Source: Enterobacteriaceae bacterium RIT693 (GTDB lineage Bacteria > Pseudomonadota > Gammaproteobacteria > Enterobacterales > Enterobacteriaceae). Taken from it: 64,000 nucleotides of DNA. A program made the position numbers and the translations under genes. Where the stretch lies: contig WJYK01000009.1 of the NCBI GenBank assembly GCA_009668225.1, positions 163,448 through 227,447 of the forward strand, given 5' to 3'. The notes under the pieces are model-generated. The model saw only the letters and a program-made list of their open reading frames with translations. It did no database searches and was not told the DNA's origin. The stretch's first letter is position 1; the number at the start of each line of letters is the position of its first letter. Positions 1 to 11,077 of the stretch are shown piece after piece.

Positions 1-937
1 CGAGGTTGTCGATAGTCGCGTTATGCCAGCTGGTGCCGTTTGGAAAAGCCTTGTTTTTACCACGCTGCTGGTAGCCGTCTTTCGCTCCCAGCGTCCAGTT
101 GCTCGCCTCGACAGAAAGCACTGGAATACCTGCTTTATCGAAAGGCTCTGCATCGCCACAGCAGCCGGTGCCTTTCGGGAATTTCGCATTGAGTCCAGGA
201 TTGCTGGTGGCCTGAATCCCGGCGCGATGGGCAAGCGTGAGCGCGCGGTCGCGGGTCAGCTTGCGCACGGCCGCAGGTGTTGATACTCCGCTATTGAAAT
301 AAAGCTTATCGCCCACGATCAGGCTGTCCAGATTGATCACCAGCAGCGTGTTGGCCTGCTCCTCTTTGCTCATGCGCTCCAGAATGTTTTTCGCGCCCAG
401 GGAGCCAATTTCTTCTCCGCTGGTAGCAATAAAGCGGATGCCGTAGCGGGTAGGAATATCTTTCAGGCGTTCGGCCAGCTCCAGCATAACGCCAAGCCCG
501 GAAGCATTATCGTCCACGCCCTGCAGCGTCAGGCCGCCGAGGTTATTGTCCACGTCTTTATCGTTGAGCGGCGTATAGGTGTCCAGATGCGCCATGATAA
601 TGATTTGCTGCGGCAGCTTACCTTCGCGTGCGGCAATCACGCTGCTGGTGGTGACGTTATGCCAGGTCTGGTGGCCGGCTTTCGTGGTGTAAAGGTAGCG
701 GGTCTTAAACTGGCGAATATCGCTTTGGTAACCCCAGCTTTGAAACTGCTGCTGAATATAATCTGCGGCCAACATTTCGGCCGGACTGCCGGTCATTCGG
801 CCAGGAAAATAGGTGGCGATGTGGCGGGTTTGCTGGTCGGCAATGTCGCCTTGCTGCGCGGTCTTCGCTACGGCGGGAAAACTAAAGCACGCGCCCAGCG
901 CCAGGCAAATCACCGAGCGGCGCAATGCGGAAAACAT
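1..937 (-). CDS. iap: Aminopeptidase Iap (alkaline phosphatase isozyme conversion), 3' end cut by window
   Basis: Periplasmic zinc aminopeptidase of the M28 family. In E. coli it removes N-terminal arginine from alkaline phosphatase. The reverse strand reads MFSALRRS from the ATG at 937, followed by a signal peptide (hydrophobic core, then FPAVA-KT). The M28 metal-site motifs follow: MAHLDTY, QGVDDNASG and TSGEE. About 312 codons are visible and the frame is still open at base 1, so roughly 30 C-terminal residues lie outside. The match to E. coli Iap is close throughout. It is divergent from cysD. In E. coli a CRISPR locus lies beyond the 3' end of iap; that side is not in this window. Confidence 0.93.
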   Translation of the reverse strand, partial: MFSALRRSVICLALGACFSFPAVAKTAQQGDIADQQTRHIATYFPGRMTGSPAEMLAADYIQQQFQSWGYQSDIRQFKTRYLYTTKAGHQTWHNVTTSSVIAAREGKLPQQIIIMAHLDTYTPLNDKDVDNNLGGLTLQGVDDNASGLGVMLELAERLKDIPTRYGIRFIATSGEEIGSLGAKNILERMSKEEQANTLLVINLDSLIVGDKLYFNSGVSTPAAVRKLTRDRALTLAHRAGIQATSNPGLNAKFPKGTGCCGDAEPFDKAGIPVLSVEASNWTLGAKDGYQQRGKNKAFPNGTSWHNATIDNL

Positions 938-1215
938 AGTACGTCCTTATTCATCTTTATTAGTCGGAAGTTTTAAGCGCCATTAGTATGAAACTGTGAG
1001 CCAGGTTAAACAATTTCATTTGCTCTTAAACCCGCGAAAAAACGGCTGGTTAAGCACATTTTGTTGTTAGCTTTGCCGTGGCGTTATTCTTTTCGGGAAC
1101 TAGTCATTCCAATTCGTAATTTCATAACAAATAAGTCCAAGACTTATAGTCCCCTTAGATTAAATCTCAAGCGGCTGCGATGAACGGCCGCGGCGCATCT
1201 GCTTAAGGGAAGGTT
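938..1215 (+). promoter_or_regulatory. iap-cysD intergenic region, expected CysB-controlled cysD promoter
   Basis: This 278-bp divergent spacer contains no credible ORF. It is AT-rich between 1005 and 1170. In enterobacteria CysB with N-acetylserine activates cysDNC from this position. CysB sites are degenerate and I could not place one with confidence. The cysD ATG at 1216 is preceded by a good ribosome site (AAGGGAAGG, 1205-1213). Confidence 0.4.
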
Positions 1216-2124
1216 ATGGACCAGAAAAGACTCACTCACTTGCGGCAACTGGAGGCTGAAAGCATCCATATTATCCGCGAGGTCGCTGCCGAATTTTCTA
1301 ATCCGGTGATGATGTATTCCATTGGGAAAGACTCTTCGGTCATGCTGCATTTGGCCCGTAAAGCTTTCTACCCAGGTACGCTGCCGTTCCCGCTATTGCA
1401 CGTTGACACCGGCTGGAAATTCCGCGAAATGTACGAGTTCCGTGACCGCACGGCGAAAGCCTACGGCTGCGATCTTATCGTGCATCGCAATCCTGAAGGC
1501 GTGGCGATGGGCATTAACCCGTTCGTCCACGGCAGCGCTAAACATACCGACATTATGAAAACCGAAGGCCTCAAGCAGGCGCTGAATAAATACGGTTTTG
1601 ACGCGGCCTTTGGCGGCGCACGTCGTGACGAAGAGAAGTCGCGCGCCAAAGAGCGTATTTACTCCTTCCGCGATCGCTTCCACCGCTGGGACCCAAAAAA
1701 CCAGCGCCCTGAGCTGTGGCACAATTACAACGGCCAGATCAACAAAGGCGAAAGCATTCGCGTGTTCCCGCTCTCTAACTGGACCGAGCTGGATATCTGG
1801 CAGTACATCTACCTGGAAAATATCGACATCGTTCCGCTGTATCTTGCGGCGCCGCGCCCGGTGCTGGAACGTGACGGTATGCTGATGATGATTGACGACG
1901 ATCGCATCGATCTGCAGCCGGGTGAAGTGATTGAACAACGTATGGTGCGCTTCCGTACCCTGGGCTGCTGGCCGCTGACCGGCGCGGTGGAATCTACCGC
2001 GCAGACGCTGCCGGAGATCATCGAAGAGATGCTGATCTCCACTACCAGTGAACGCCAGGGACGCATGATTGACCGCGACCAGGCCGGCTCCATGGAGCTG
2101 AAAAAACGCCAGGGTTATTTCTAA
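1216..2124 (+). CDS. cysD: Sulfate adenylyltransferase subunit 2
   Basis: Catalytic subunit of ATP sulfurylase. With CysN it makes adenosine 5'-phosphosulfate from sulfate and ATP in the cytoplasm, the first step of sulfate assimilation. The 302-residue product has the PP-loop SIGKDSS at residues 35-41 and full-length similarity to E. coli CysD. It is the first gene of cysDNC, with 11 bp separating its stop from cysN. Expected regulation is CysB-dependent induction under sulfur limitation. Confidence 0.97.
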   Translation: MDQKRLTHLRQLEAESIHIIREVAAEFSNPVMMYSIGKDSSVMLHLARKAFYPGTLPFPLLHVDTGWKFREMYEFRDRTAKAYGCDLIVHRNPEGVAMGINPFVHGSAKHTDIMKTEGLKQALNKYGFDAAFGGARRDEEKSRAKERIYSFRDRFHRWDPKNQRPELWHNYNGQINKGESIRVFPLSNWTELDIWQYIYLENIDIVPLYLAAPRPVLERDGMLMMIDDDRIDLQPGEVIEQRMVRFRTLGCWPLTGAVESTAQTLPEIIEEMLISTTSERQGRMIDRDQAGSMELKKRQGYF

Positions 2125-2135
2125 GGAGCCGCCAG

Positions 2136-3563
2136 ATGAACACCACTATTGCACAACAAATCGCTGACGAAGGCGGAGTCGAAGCCTACCTCCACGCTCA
2201 GCAGCACAAAAGCCTGCTGCGCTTTTTGACCTGCGGCAGCGTCGATGACGGCAAAAGTACCCTGATTGGCCGCCTGCTGCACGACACGCGCCAGATTTAT
2301 GAAGATCAGCTCTCGTCGCTGCATACCGACAGTAAGCGTCACGGTACCCAGGGCGAGAAACTTGATTTAGCCTTGTTGGTGGATGGCCTGCAGGCCGAGC
2401 GCGAACAGGGCATTACCATCGACGTGGCCTATCGCTATTTCTCCACCGAGAAGCGCAAATTTATCATCGCCGACACGCCGGGGCACGAACAGTACACCCG
2501 CAATATGGCGACCGGGGCATCAACCTGTGACCTGGCAATCCTGCTGATCGACGCCCGTAAAGGCGTGTTGGATCAAACTCGTCGTCACAGTTTTATCTCC
2601 ACGCTGCTGGGGATCAAACATCTGGTGGTGGCGATCAACAAGATGGATCTGGTGGCGTTCAGCGAGCAGACCTTCGAGCAGATCAAACAGGATTACCTGA
2701 CCTTCGCCCAGCAGCTGCCGGCGGACCTGGATATTCGCTTCGTGCCGCTTTCCGCGCTGGAAGGGGATAACGTGGCAAGCTCCAGCAGCCAGATGCCGTG
2801 GTACAGCGGCCCGACGCTGCTCGAGGTGCTGGAAACGGTAGAAATTACTCGCAGCGTGGAGCAGCAGCCAATGCGCTTCCCGGTGCAGTACGTTAACCGC
2901 CCCAATCTGGACTTCCGTGGCTACGCGGGGACGCTGGCTTCGGGTACCGTTAGCGTGGGCCAGCGCGTCAAAGTGCTGCCGTCCGGCGTGGAGTCGAACA
3001 TCGCCCGAATCGTGACTTTTGATGGAGATTTGCAACAAGCCGGCGCGGGTGAAGCGATAACCCTGGTGCTGAAAGATGAAATCGATATCAGCCGGGGCGA
3101 TCTGCTGGTCGAGTCCGGTGAATCATTGGCCGCGGTACAGAGCGCTAAAGTGGATGTGGTATGGATGGCGGAGCAGCCGCTGGTGCCGGGGCAGAGCTTT
3201 GATATCAAGATCGCCGGGAAGAAAACCCGCGCGCGCGTCGACAACATTCAGTACCAGGTTGAGATTAACTCGCTGACTCAGCGCGTGGTGGAAAGCCTGC
3301 CGCTGAACGGCATTGGGCTGGTGGATTTGACCTTCGATGAGCCGCTGGTGCTCGACAAATATCAGACCAATCCGGTGACCGGCGCGCTGATTTTCATCGA
3401 TCGCCTGAGCAACGTGACCGTGGGGGCAGGCATGGTACGTGAGCCGCAGGAAGAGGTTTATCAGGAACCTTCGGCATACGGTGCGTTTGAGCTTGAGCTT
3501 AACGCTTTGGTGCGCCGCCACTTCCCACACTGGGGCGCGCGTGACCTGCTGGGAGGCAAGTAA
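2136..3563 (+). CDS. cysN: Sulfate adenylyltransferase subunit 1 (GTPase)
   Basis: Regulatory GTPase subunit of ATP sulfurylase; GTP hydrolysis drives APS synthesis by CysD. The 475-residue protein has an EF-Tu-like G domain: G1 GSVDDGKST (residues 34-42), G3 DTPGHEQ and G4 NKMD. Two beta-barrel domains follow. The ATG has an AAGGAG site at 2123-2128. Its TAA overlaps the cysC ATG by one base (TAATG at 3561-3565), indicating translational coupling. Confidence 0.97.
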   Translation: MNTTIAQQIADEGGVEAYLHAQQHKSLLRFLTCGSVDDGKSTLIGRLLHDTRQIYEDQLSSLHTDSKRHGTQGEKLDLALLVDGLQAEREQGITIDVAYRYFSTEKRKFIIADTPGHEQYTRNMATGASTCDLAILLIDARKGVLDQTRRHSFISTLLGIKHLVVAINKMDLVAFSEQTFEQIKQDYLTFAQQLPADLDIRFVPLSALEGDNVASSSSQMPWYSGPTLLEVLETVEITRSVEQQPMRFPVQYVNRPNLDFRGYAGTLASGTVSVGQRVKVLPSGVESNIARIVTFDGDLQQAGAGEAITLVLKDEIDISRGDLLVESGESLAAVQSAKVDVVWMAEQPLVPGQSFDIKIAGKKTRARVDNIQYQVEINSLTQRVVESLPLNGIGLVDLTFDEPLVLDKYQTNPVTGALIFIDRLSNVTVGAGMVREPQEEVYQEPSAYGAFELELNALVRRHFPHWGARDLLGGK

Positions 3564-4168
3564 TGGCCGACCATGATGAAAACGTGGTCTGGCATGCTCA
3601 CCCCGTTACGCGTGAGCAGCGTGAAGCTTTGCACAAGCACCGCGGGGCGGTGCTGTGGTTTACCGGCTTGTCCGGCTCCGGGAAGTCAACCGTGGCCGGC
3701 GCGCTTGAACAGGAACTGCATAAACTTGGTGTAAGCACCTACTTGCTCGACGGCGACAACGTCCGCCACGGGTTATGCAGCGACCTGGGCTTTAGCGATG
3801 CAGACCGTAAAGAGAACATCCGGCGGGTAGGTGAAGTTGCCGGCCTGATGGTGGACGCGGGCCTTGTCGTGCTCAGCGCGTTTATCTCGCCGCATCGTGC
3901 CGAAAGGCAAATGGTACGCGAACGAGCCGGAGAAGGGCGCTTCTACGAAGTGTTTGTGGACACGCCGTTGGCGATTTGCGAAACACGCGATCCTAAAGGG
4001 CTGTACAAGAAGGCTCGGGCAGGGGAACTAAAGAATTTTACCGGCATTGATTCGGCGTATGAGGCGCCGCTGCAGGCGGAAATACACTTAGACGGCGAAC
4101 AATTAGTAACAAATTTAGTGGCCCAAATATTAGACCTGCTGCGCCGCGACGATATCATCAATTGCTGA
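3563..4168 (+). CDS. cysC: Adenylyl-sulfate kinase
   Basis: Phosphorylates APS to PAPS, the third activity of the sulfate-activation operon. The 201-residue product has the P-loop GLSGSGKST at residues 35-43 and the APS-kinase motif [10 protein letters not shown]. It starts inside the cysN stop codon. It is similar in length to E. coli CysC (201 residues). Confidence 0.97.
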   Translation: MADHDENVVWHAHPVTREQREALHKHRGAVLWFTGLSGSGKSTVAGALEQELHKLGVSTYLLDGDNVRHGLCSDLGFSDADRKENIRRVGEVAGLMVDAGLVVLSAFISPHRAERQMVRERAGEGRFYEVFVDTPLAICETRDPKGLYKKARAGELKNFTGIDSAYEAPLQAEIHLDGEQLVTNLVAQILDLLRRDDIINC

Positions 4169-4218
4169 AGACGCCCGGAAGCACAACGCTTCCGGCCATC
4201 AGGGTTATGAAATCAGTT

Positions 4219-4542
4219 ATGCGCAACAGCACGAATATCGTTATTTCTCAGGCTGAACCCAGCCCGACGGTCGAGGAAACAACCTGGTCATTGCCCGGGG
4301 CGTTTATCGGCTTTTTGTCGTGGCTGCTGGCGCTAGGCATTCCCTTTCTGGTGTACGGCCCCAACACGCTCTTTTTCTTCCTTTACACGTGGCCATTCTT
4401 CCTGGCGCTGATGCCGGTCGCGGTGGTGGTGGGGATAGCGTTGCACTCCATTTTGCGTGGCAGGCTGCTGTTTAGCTGCTTTGCTACGCTGCTCTCCGTC
4501 GCGCTGATGTTCGGCGTGCTCTTTATGTGGCTAATGGGTTAG
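4219..4542 (+). CDS. ygbE: Inner membrane protein YgbE (DUF3561 family)
   Basis: A small inner-membrane protein of unknown role that follows cysC in enterobacteria. I chose the ATG at 4219, giving MRNSTNIVIS and 107 residues, because it aligns with the E. coli YgbE start; an upstream in-frame ATG at 4207 is possible. Residues from about 30 onward form three hydrophobic segments, including a conserved FFLYTWPFFLALMP stretch. It follows cysC by 50 bp on the same strand. Confidence 0.85.
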   Translation: MRNSTNIVISQAEPSPTVEETTWSLPGAFIGFLSWLLALGIPFLVYGPNTLFFFLYTWPFFLALMPVAVVVGIALHSILRGRLLFSCFATLLSVALMFGVLFMWLMG

Positions 4543-4727
4543 CCGTGCCGAACTGCGTCAAACCGTAACAGACTATTTTTGGGCAACGTTAAGCTAAACT
4601 TGCTGCAATCGCGCATGAGTTCGCGTTATGTGGTAAATTCTGGCGCGATTTGGCGGGCAGGATTATTTGCTACAGTGGAGTCGACGAAAAAGTTGTGGGA
4701 TGATTGTGCCGTTTTTCAGGGGGCAGG

Positions 4728-5054
4728 ATGGGTAAACTAACGCTGCTGTTGCTGGCCTTGCTGGTTTGGCTTCAGTATTCGCTGTGGTTCGGAAAAAACG
4801 GCGTACACGATTACACGCGCGTCAGCGAAGATGTCGCTGCGCAGCAGGCAACTAATGCCAAATTAAAATCTCGCAACGATCAGCTTTTTGCCGAAATTGA
4901 CGATCTCAACGGTGGCCAGGAAGCGATTGAAGAGCGCGCACGCAATGAACTCAGCATGACTAAGCCAGGAGAGACATTCTACCGCCTGGTGCCGGATGCC
5001 TCTAAACGTGCAGCCAACGGTAATACCTCCAACGCCGGGCAAAATAATCGATAA
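4728..5054 (+). CDS. ftsB: Cell division protein FtsB
   Basis: Essential divisome protein that forms a complex with FtsL and FtsQ. The 108-residue product begins [20 protein letters not shown], a single N-terminal membrane anchor. A coiled coil (roughly residues 30-70) and the conserved [15 protein letters not shown] segment follow. The ATG at 4728 is preceded by GGGGGCAGG and gives the E. coli-type N terminus. It is the first gene of the ftsB-ispD-ispF-truD-surE-pcm run. Confidence 0.96.
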   Translation: MGKLTLLLLALLVWLQYSLWFGKNGVHDYTRVSEDVAAQQATNAKLKSRNDQLFAEIDDLNGGQEAIEERARNELSMTKPGETFYRLVPDASKRAANGNTSNAGQNNR

Positions 5055-5073
5055 CTCAGCATAAGTGAAAGGC

Positions 5074-5784
5074 ATGGCAGACTCCTCCCCGGACGTAATT
5101 GCCGTGGTACCGGCCGCCGGTATCGGCAGCCGTATGCAAACGGAATGTCCTAAGCAGTACCTACACATCGGCGACAAAACGATTCTTGAACATGCGGTAG
5201 CCTGCCTGATGGCGCATCCGCGTGTGGGCCAGACGATCGTCGCCCTCAGCCCCAACGACACCTACTTTTCTTCTCTGCCGCTGGCCGCTAATCCTCGCGT
5301 CACCGTAGTCACCGGCGGGAAACAGCGCGCGGATTCGGTTCTTGCTGGCCTGCAGGCCGCAGGTGATGCGAAATGGGTGCTGGTCCACGATGCCGCGCGC
5401 CCCTGTCTGCATCCGGACGATCTGGGCAATCTACTGGCGATTACCGCCACCAGCAAAGTCGGCGCTATTCTGGCGGCGCCGGTCCGAGATACCATGAAGC
5501 GGGGTGAGCCCGGCAACGCGTTGATAGCCCATACTGTCGATCGTGAAGATCTCTGGCATGCCCTTACGCCGCAGCTGTTCCCGCTTGAACTTTTGCGCAG
5601 CTGTCTGCTGCGCGCGCTGGATGAAGGCGCAACCATCACCGATGAAGCTTCGGCCCTGGAATATTGTGGCTTTCATCCAGAACTGATTAGTGCTCGTGCT
5701 GATAATATCAAGGTAACTCGCCCTGAAGATCTGGCACTGGCGGCTTTCTATCTTACGCGGTTAACCCAAACGGAGAATTTATAA
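5074..5784 (+). CDS. ispD: 2-C-methyl-D-erythritol 4-phosphate cytidylyltransferase
   Basis: Third enzyme of the MEP isoprenoid pathway; transfers CMP from CTP to methylerythritol phosphate. The 236-residue protein starts [16 protein letters not shown]. It carries the nucleotide-binding [10 protein letters not shown], the substrate motif KQYLHIG, and HDAARPC. The start at 5074 matches the E. coli family start; an ATG at 5065 lies nine bases upstream. Its stop overlaps the ispF ATG by one base, as in E. coli, so the two are translationally coupled. Confidence 0.96.
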   Translation: MADSSPDVIAVVPAAGIGSRMQTECPKQYLHIGDKTILEHAVACLMAHPRVGQTIVALSPNDTYFSSLPLAANPRVTVVTGGKQRADSVLAGLQAAGDAKWVLVHDAARPCLHPDDLGNLLAITATSKVGAILAAPVRDTMKRGEPGNALIAHTVDREDLWHALTPQLFPLELLRSCLLRALDEGATITDEASALEYCGFHPELISARADNIKVTRPEDLALAAFYLTRLTQTENL

Positions 5785-6263
5785 TGCGTATCGGACATGG
5801 TTTTGATGTTCATGCTTTTGGCGGCGTTGGCCCGATTATTATTGGCGGCGTTCGTGTCCCGTACGAAAAAGGACTGCTGGCCCATTCCGACGGTGACGTT
5901 GCCCTGCATGCCCTGACCGATGCGCTGCTCGGTGCCGCTGCGCTTGGAGATATCGGCAAGCTGTTTCCGGACACCGATCCTGCCTTCAAAGGTGCGGACA
6001 GCCGCGAACTGCTGCGCGAAGCGTGGCGTCGCATTCAGGCTAAAGGTTTTACGCTTGGGAACGTGGACGTGACGATTATTGCTCAGGCACCGAAAATGGC
6101 TCCGCACATCCCGCAGATGCGCGTGTTTATTGCTGAAGATCTCGGCTGCCATATGGATGACGTGAACGTCAAAGCAACCACCACCGAAAAGCTTGGCTTT
6201 ACCGGCCGTGGGGAAGGTATTGCCTGCGAAGCGGTCGCGCTTTTGCATAAGGCCAGTAAGTAA
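5784..6263 (+). CDS. ispF: 2-C-methyl-D-erythritol 2,4-cyclodiphosphate synthase
   Basis: Cyclises CDP-ME 2-phosphate to MEcPP in the MEP pathway. The 159-residue product has the zinc-site GHGFDVHAF (Asp8, His10) and the LAHSDGDV motif around residue 34. It starts in the ispD stop codon and ends in the truD start codon, with one-base overlaps at both ends. Confidence 0.97.
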   Translation: MRIGHGFDVHAFGGVGPIIIGGVRVPYEKGLLAHSDGDVALHALTDALLGAAALGDIGKLFPDTDPAFKGADSRELLREAWRRIQAKGFTLGNVDVTIIAQAPKMAPHIPQMRVFIAEDLGCHMDDVNVKATTTEKLGFTGRGEGIACEAVALLHKASK

Positions 6264-7309
6264 TGGATATGCAAAATCTGACGTGGCTGCACGGTAAACC
6301 GCAGGGTTCCGGGGTCATCAAGGCCAGTCCGGAAGACTTTGTGGTCATAGAGGATTTGGGTTTTGGCCCCGACGGTGACGGTGAGCACCTGCTGCTGCGG
6401 ATCCTGAAAAGCGGCTGCAATACGCGTTTTGTCGCCGATGCGCTGGCGAAATTCCTCAAAGTCCATGCTCGCGAAGTCAGCTTTGCCGGGCAGAAAGACA
6501 AACATGCCGTGACCGAACAGTGGTTCTGCGTCCGCCTGCCGGGTAAAGAGATGCCTGATATGAGCGCCTTTGCGCTCGAAGGTTGCCAGGTGTTGGAGTT
6601 TGCCCGCCATCGCCGCAAGCTGCGCCTGGGCGCGCTTAAAGGGAACCGCTTTACCCTCGTGCTGCGTGAAGTCAGCGATCGTAACGAAATGGAGCAGCGC
6701 CTGCAGGCCATCTCTCTGCGGGGCGTGCCTAACTATTTCGGCAGCCAGCGTTTTGGCATCGGCGGTAACAACCTGCATCAGGCGAAGCGCTGGGCGGAAA
6801 GCAATTCACCGCTGCGCGACAGAAATAAACGCAGTTTTTGGTTGTCGGCAGCACGCAGCGCGTTGTTTAATCAGATTGTTAGCCAGCGCCTGAAAAAAAC
6901 AGACTTTAATCAAGTTGTTGATGGCGATGCGCTACAATTGGCAGGACGTGGCAGCTGGTTTGTAGCAACCCCGGAAGAACTCCCGACCCTGCAACAGCGA
7001 GTGGATGACGGCGACCTGCTGATTACCGCTGCGCTGCCGGGTGACGGCGAGTGGGGAACGCAAAACGTTGCGCTGGCTTTTGAGCAGCAGTGCGTGGCAG
7101 ACGAAGATGTCCTGCAGGGGCTGCTGAAGCGTGAACGCGTGGAAGCCGCGCGTCGCGCGATGTTAGTGCAACCGAAGGCATTAAGCTGGAACTGGTGGGA
7201 TGACGTGACCGTTGAGCTGAACTTCTGGCTACCGGCGGGTAGCTTCGCTACCAGCGTTGTCAGGGAACTCATGAACACAGCGGGTGATTATGCGAATATT
7301 GCTGAGTAA
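6263..7309 (+). CDS. truD: tRNA pseudouridine(13) synthase TruD
   Basis: Isomerises uridine 13 of tRNA-Glu to pseudouridine. The 348-residue protein has the TruD catalytic motif [11 protein letters not shown] near residue 75 (the Asp is the nucleophile) and the family signature [11 protein letters not shown]. It aligns over its full length with E. coli TruD (349 residues). It overlaps the ispF stop by one base and the surE start by 20 bases. Confidence 0.95.
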   Translation: MDMQNLTWLHGKPQGSGVIKASPEDFVVIEDLGFGPDGDGEHLLLRILKSGCNTRFVADALAKFLKVHAREVSFAGQKDKHAVTEQWFCVRLPGKEMPDMSAFALEGCQVLEFARHRRKLRLGALKGNRFTLVLREVSDRNEMEQRLQAISLRGVPNYFGSQRFGIGGNNLHQAKRWAESNSPLRDRNKRSFWLSAARSALFNQIVSQRLKKTDFNQVVDGDALQLAGRGSWFVATPEELPTLQQRVDDGDLLITAALPGDGEWGTQNVALAFEQQCVADEDVLQGLLKRERVEAARRAMLVQPKALSWNWWDDVTVELNFWLPAGSFATSVVRELMNTAGDYANIAE

Positions 7310-8051
7310 CGATGACGGCGTCCATGCGCCTGGCATTCAGACGCTGGCAAAAGCGCTGCGCGAATTTGCCGAGGTTCAGGTTGTTGCGCCGGACAGAAAC
7401 CGCAGCGGCGCATCAAACTCGCTGACGCTCGAGTCATCGCTTAGAACTTTTACCCTCGCCAACGGGGATATCTCCGTTCAAATGGGAACGCCAACGGACT
7501 GTGTCTATCTCGGCGTCAATGCGCTGATGTACCCGCGCCCGGATATTGTGGTGTCGGGCATCAACGCCGGGCCAAACCTCGGCGACGACGTTATCTACTC
7601 CGGCACTGTTGCGGCGGCGACGGAAGGGCGTCATTTAGGGCTCCCGGCGCTGGCCGTCTCGCTGGATGGCCATCAGCATTATGAGACCGCAGCGGCGGTC
7701 ACCTGCTCTATTCTCCTGGCGCTGGCTCGGGAGCCACTGCGCACCGGGCGCATTCTAAATATCAACGTTCCAGATTTACCGCTGGACCAAATCAAAGGCA
7801 TTCGCGTCACGCGCTGCGGCAGCCGTCATCCGGCGGACCAGGTGATTCGCCAGGAAGATCCACGTGGCAACACGGTGTACTGGATTGGCCCGCCGGGGGA
7901 AAAACTGGATGTTGCGCCAGATACCGACTTTGCCGCCGTGGACGAAGGCTATGTGTCGGTGACGCCGCTGCACGTCGATTTAACTGCGCACAGCGCCCAC
8001 GAAGTCGTTGGCCACTGGCTGGAAAAAGCCGGAGTTGAGGCGCAATGGTAA
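7290..8051 (+). CDS. surE: 5'/3'-nucleotidase SurE
   Basis: Metal-dependent nucleoside monophosphatase and exopolyphosphatase linked to stationary-phase survival. The 253-residue product begins [15 protein letters not shown]; the two Asp at residues 8-9 are metal ligands, and [18 protein letters not shown] forms the rest of the active site. I chose the ATG at 7290 to match E. coli over a GTG at 7284. It overlaps truD upstream and pcm downstream (pcm ATG at 8045). Confidence 0.95.
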   Translation: MRILLSNDDGVHAPGIQTLAKALREFAEVQVVAPDRNRSGASNSLTLESSLRTFTLANGDISVQMGTPTDCVYLGVNALMYPRPDIVVSGINAGPNLGDDVIYSGTVAAATEGRHLGLPALAVSLDGHQHYETAAAVTCSILLALAREPLRTGRILNINVPDLPLDQIKGIRVTRCGSRHPADQVIRQEDPRGNTVYWIGPPGEKLDVAPDTDFAAVDEGYVSVTPLHVDLTAHSAHEVVGHWLEKAGVEAQW

Positions 8052-8671
8052 GCAGACGCGTACAAACTCTTCTCGATCAATTATGTGCCCAGGGCATCAA
8101 GGACGAACGGGTCCTTGAGGCTATTGCGCAGGTGCCGCGTGAGAAATTTGTCGACGAAGCGTTTGAACACAAAGCCTGGGAAAATACCGCGTTACCTATT
8201 GGCTCTGGCCAGACTATCTCGCAGCCCTATATGGTGGCGAGGATGACGGAACTGCTGGAGCTCGCGCCGCATTCAAAAGTGCTGGAGATTGGCACTGGCT
8301 CTGGCTATCAGACCGCGATTCTGGCGCATCTGGTGGGGCACGTTTGCTCCGTTGAGCGCATCAAGGGTCTCCAATGGCACGCAAGACGCCGCCTGAAGCA
8401 GCTCGACTTGCATAATATTTCAACCCGTCACGGCGATGGCTGGCAGGGCTGGCAGGCGAAAGCCCCGTTTGACGCTATCATTGTGACGGCAGCACCGCCG
8501 GAAATTCCTTCGGCCCTGCTGTCACAGCTGGACGACGGCGGCATTCTGGTTTTACCCGTGGGCGACGACCAGCAGTTTTTGAAACGCGTGCGTCGCCACG
8601 GAGACGAATTTTCAATCGACACTGTAGAAGCTGTTCGCTTTGTACCCTTAGTGCCAGGTGAACTGGCATAA
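8045..8671 (+). CDS. pcm: Protein-L-isoaspartate O-methyltransferase
   Basis: Repairs isoaspartyl residues in aged proteins using S-adenosylmethionine. The 208-residue protein has the SAM-binding motif [13 protein letters not shown] and the family signature [13 protein letters not shown], and ends [10 protein letters not shown] like E. coli Pcm. It overlaps surE by 7 bases and is followed by nlpD after 131 bp. Confidence 0.96.
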   Translation: MVSRRVQTLLDQLCAQGIKDERVLEAIAQVPREKFVDEAFEHKAWENTALPIGSGQTISQPYMVARMTELLELAPHSKVLEIGTGSGYQTAILAHLVGHVCSVERIKGLQWHARRRLKQLDLHNISTRHGDGWQGWQAKAPFDAIIVTAAPPEIPSALLSQLDDGGILVLPVGDDQQFLKRVRRHGDEFSIDTVEAVRFVPLVPGELA

Positions 8672-8802
8672 CCTGGAAATTTCCGGTTTTTTTGGCTGGA
8701 ATTCGGCGTAACGTAGCCGGACTCAGCAAAAGCAGGCGCGGTTTAGCGTTGCTTTCTATAGTGTTTTCATGAATATCTGGTTGTTATCATTTTGGGGGAT
8801 AA

Positions 8803-9936
8803 ATGAGCGCGGGAAGCCCAACTTTCACTTTACGCCGGGCGGCGATGCTGACGCTAACCAGCCTTTGGCTGGCAGGCTGCACAAGCAATAATAATACCCA
8901 GGCACCGATCAGTTCCGTGGGCGGTAACGGCAATACTTCCGGCTCTTCGACCGGTAGCCTGCTGGTGACTAAGCCACCGACAATGTCCACCCCGATTCAG
9001 CAACCGCAGATACAGCCGGTTCAACAGCCGCAAATTCAGCCGGTTCGCCAGCCTCAAACACAGCCCGTTGTTTCCGAGCCGGTACACACGGAAAATGGCC
9101 GCATTGTGTACAACCGCCAGTATGGGAACATTCCGAAAGGGAGCTATGCGGGTGGCAGTACTTATACCGTCAAACGTGGCGACACGCTGTTCTATATTGC
9201 GTGGATCACCGGGAACGACTTCCGTGACCTGGCGCAGCGCAACAACGTAGCGGCTCCGTATGGTCTTGAGGTCGGACAAACCCTGCAGGTGGGTAATGCA
9301 TCCGGTACGCCGATTACGGGCGGAAATGCAGTTACCGCGGCTGATGCCCGTGCGCAGGGCGTGACTACGCCAGCTGCACAAAACTCCACCACGGTGGTTG
9401 CTTCTAAACCAACAATTACGTATTCTGAGGATTCAGGTGAACAGAGTGCTACTAAAATGTTACCAGGCAATAAGCCAGCTGCGACTGTCGTCACAGCACC
9501 GGTAACGGCACCTGTGGTTAGCTCTACCGAACCGACCGTCAGCAGTACGTCTAACAGTTCGCCAATCTCGACCTGGCGCTGGCCGACCGACGGTAAGATC
9601 ATCGAAAATTTTGCGGCCACCGAAGGGGGCAACAAAGGTATCGATATCGCCGGCAGTAAAGGACAGGCAATTATCGCGACCGCCGCAGGGCGCGTGGTGT
9701 ATGCCGGTAACGCACTGCGCGGTTACGGTAATCTAATCATCATCAAACATAACGATGATTATCTGAGTGCCTACGCCCATAACGATACAATGCTGGTCCG
9801 GGAACAAGAAGAAGTTAAGGCGGGGCAGAAAATCGCTACCATGGGTAGCACCGGAACCAGTTCTACACGATTGCATTTTGAAATTCGTTACAAGGGGAAA
9901 TCCGTAAACCCGCTGCGTTATTTGCCGCAGCGATAA
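8803..9936 (+). CDS. nlpD: Murein hydrolase activator lipoprotein NlpD
   Basis: Outer-membrane lipoprotein that activates the amidase AmiC at the division septum. The 377-residue product has a lipobox LAGC with Cys26. A Q/P-rich linker has repeated [12 protein letters not shown] units (about residues 65-90), then a LysM domain ([13 protein letters not shown], near 122), then a C-terminal LytM/M23-like domain (from about 255). The M23 metal ligands appear incomplete, as expected for an activator rather than a peptidase. In E. coli the main rpoS promoter lies inside nlpD; here the rpoS start is 57 bp beyond the nlpD stop. Confidence 0.95.
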   Translation: MSAGSPTFTLRRAAMLTLTSLWLAGCTSNNNTQAPISSVGGNGNTSGSSTGSLLVTKPPTMSTPIQQPQIQPVQQPQIQPVRQPQTQPVVSEPVHTENGRIVYNRQYGNIPKGSYAGGSTYTVKRGDTLFYIAWITGNDFRDLAQRNNVAAPYGLEVGQTLQVGNASGTPITGGNAVTAADARAQGVTTPAAQNSTTVVASKPTITYSEDSGEQSATKMLPGNKPAATVVTAPVTAPVVSSTEPTVSSTSNSSPISTWRWPTDGKIIENFAATEGGNKGIDIAGSKGQAIIATAAGRVVYAGNALRGYGNLIIIKHNDDYLSAYAHNDTMLVREQEEVKAGQKIATMGSTGTSSTRLHFEIRYKGKSVNPLRYLPQR

Positions 9937-9993
9937 ACCGGCAAGATACTCAATTGAGTGTATTGCCCAGGGATCACGGGTAGGAGCCACCTT

Positions 9994-10986
9994 ATGAGTC
10001 AGAATACGCTGAAAGTTAACGAGTTAAACGAAGACGCGGAATATGATGAGAACGGAGTTGAGGCTTTTGACGAAAAAGCCCTTGTAGAAGAGGAACCCAG
10101 TGATAACGACCTTGCAGAAGAAGAGCTGTTGTCACAGGGCGCCACACAGCGTGTACTTGATGCGACTCAGCTTTATCTTGGAGAGATCGGTTACTCTCCA
10201 TTATTAACAGCCGAAGAAGAAGTTTATTTTGCACGCCGCGCCTTACGCGGTGATGTGGCCTCTCGCCGACGCATGATTGAAAGTAACCTGCGTCTGGTGG
10301 TGAAGATTGCCCGTCGCTACAGCAATCGTGGTCTGGCGCTGCTGGATCTGATTGAAGAGGGTAATCTGGGGCTTATCCGTGCGGTTGAAAAGTTTGATCC
10401 GGAGCGTGGATTCCGTTTCTCAACTTACGCCACATGGTGGATTCGTCAGACTATCGAACGGGCTATCATGAACCAAACCCGTACGATTCGCCTGCCGATT
10501 CACATTGTGAAAGAGCTGAACGTTTACCTGCGTACCGCTCGCGAACTCTCCCACAAGCTCGACCATGAGCCGAGTGCGGAAGAGATTGCCGAGCAGCTGG
10601 ATAAACCGGTTGATGATGTTAGCCGGATGCTGCGTCTCAACGAACGCATTACCTCGGTAGACACCCCGCTGGGTGGTGACTCAGAGAAAGCGTTGCTGGA
10701 TATTCTGGCGGATGAGAAAGACAACGGTCCGGAAGACACCACGCAAGACGATGACATGAAACAGAGCATCGTGAAGTGGTTGTTCGAACTGAACGCTAAG
10801 CAGCGTGAAGTGCTGGCCCGTCGTTTTGGTCTGTTGGGTTATGAAGCTGCGACACTGGAAGATGTGGGCCGCGAAATCGGTCTGACTCGTGAACGTGTTC
10901 GTCAGATTCAGGTTGAAGGCCTGCGCCGTCTGCGTGAGATTTTGCAGACTCAGGGGCTGAGCCTCGAAGCGCTGTTCCGCGAGTAA
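9994..10986 (+). CDS. rpoS: RNA polymerase sigma factor RpoS (sigma-38)
   Basis: Master sigma factor of stationary phase and general stress. The 330-residue protein starts [17 protein letters not shown] at the ATG at 9994 (TAGGAG at 9981-9986), matching E. coli, and not at the upstream in-frame start at 9958. Regions 1.2 ([16 protein letters not shown]), 2 ([20 protein letters not shown]), 3 and 4 ([20 protein letters not shown]) are intact. In relatives regulation is mostly post-transcriptional, through a long leader from within nlpD that binds small RNAs. Confidence 0.98.
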   Translation: MSQNTLKVNELNEDAEYDENGVEAFDEKALVEEEPSDNDLAEEELLSQGATQRVLDATQLYLGEIGYSPLLTAEEEVYFARRALRGDVASRRRMIESNLRLVVKIARRYSNRGLALLDLIEEGNLGLIRAVEKFDPERGFRFSTYATWWIRQTIERAIMNQTRTIRLPIHIVKELNVYLRTARELSHKLDHEPSAEEIAEQLDKPVDDVSRMLRLNERITSVDTPLGGDSEKALLDILADEKDNGPEDTTQDDDMKQSIVKWLFELNAKQREVLARRFGLLGYEAATLEDVGREIGLTRERVRQIQVEGLRRLREILQTQGLSLEALFRE

Positions 10987-11000
10987 TCGACTGTTCAAAT

Positions 11001-11033
11001 AAAAAGCGGTGATGCAAATCACCGCTTTTTTTA
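11001..11033 (+). terminator. rpoS terminator
   Basis: AAAAAGCGGTGAT (11001-11013), a short GCAA loop (11014-11017) and ATCACCGCTTTTTTT form a strong intrinsic terminator 15 bp after the rpoS stop. The A-rich left arm means it could also stop transcription arriving from mutS on the other strand. Confidence 0.85.
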
Positions 11034-11047
11034 TGCCTGAAGTTTGT

Positions 11048-11069
11048 CGTTCTCCCCGAAAGGAGAACG
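11048..11069. terminator. Hairpin at the mutS 3' end
   Basis: CGTTCTCC (11048-11055), loop CCGAAA, GGAGAACG (11062-11069) forms a perfect 8-bp stem nine bases past the mutS stop. There is no clear T-tract on either strand. It may assist the neighbouring terminator or stabilise the 3' end. Confidence 0.45.
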
Positions 11070-11077
11070 GGTAAACC

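Noticed and set aside
587..976. 129-codon plus-strand frame opposite iap
   Set aside because: It is antisense to the clearly recognised iap gene and has no ribosome site or family match.
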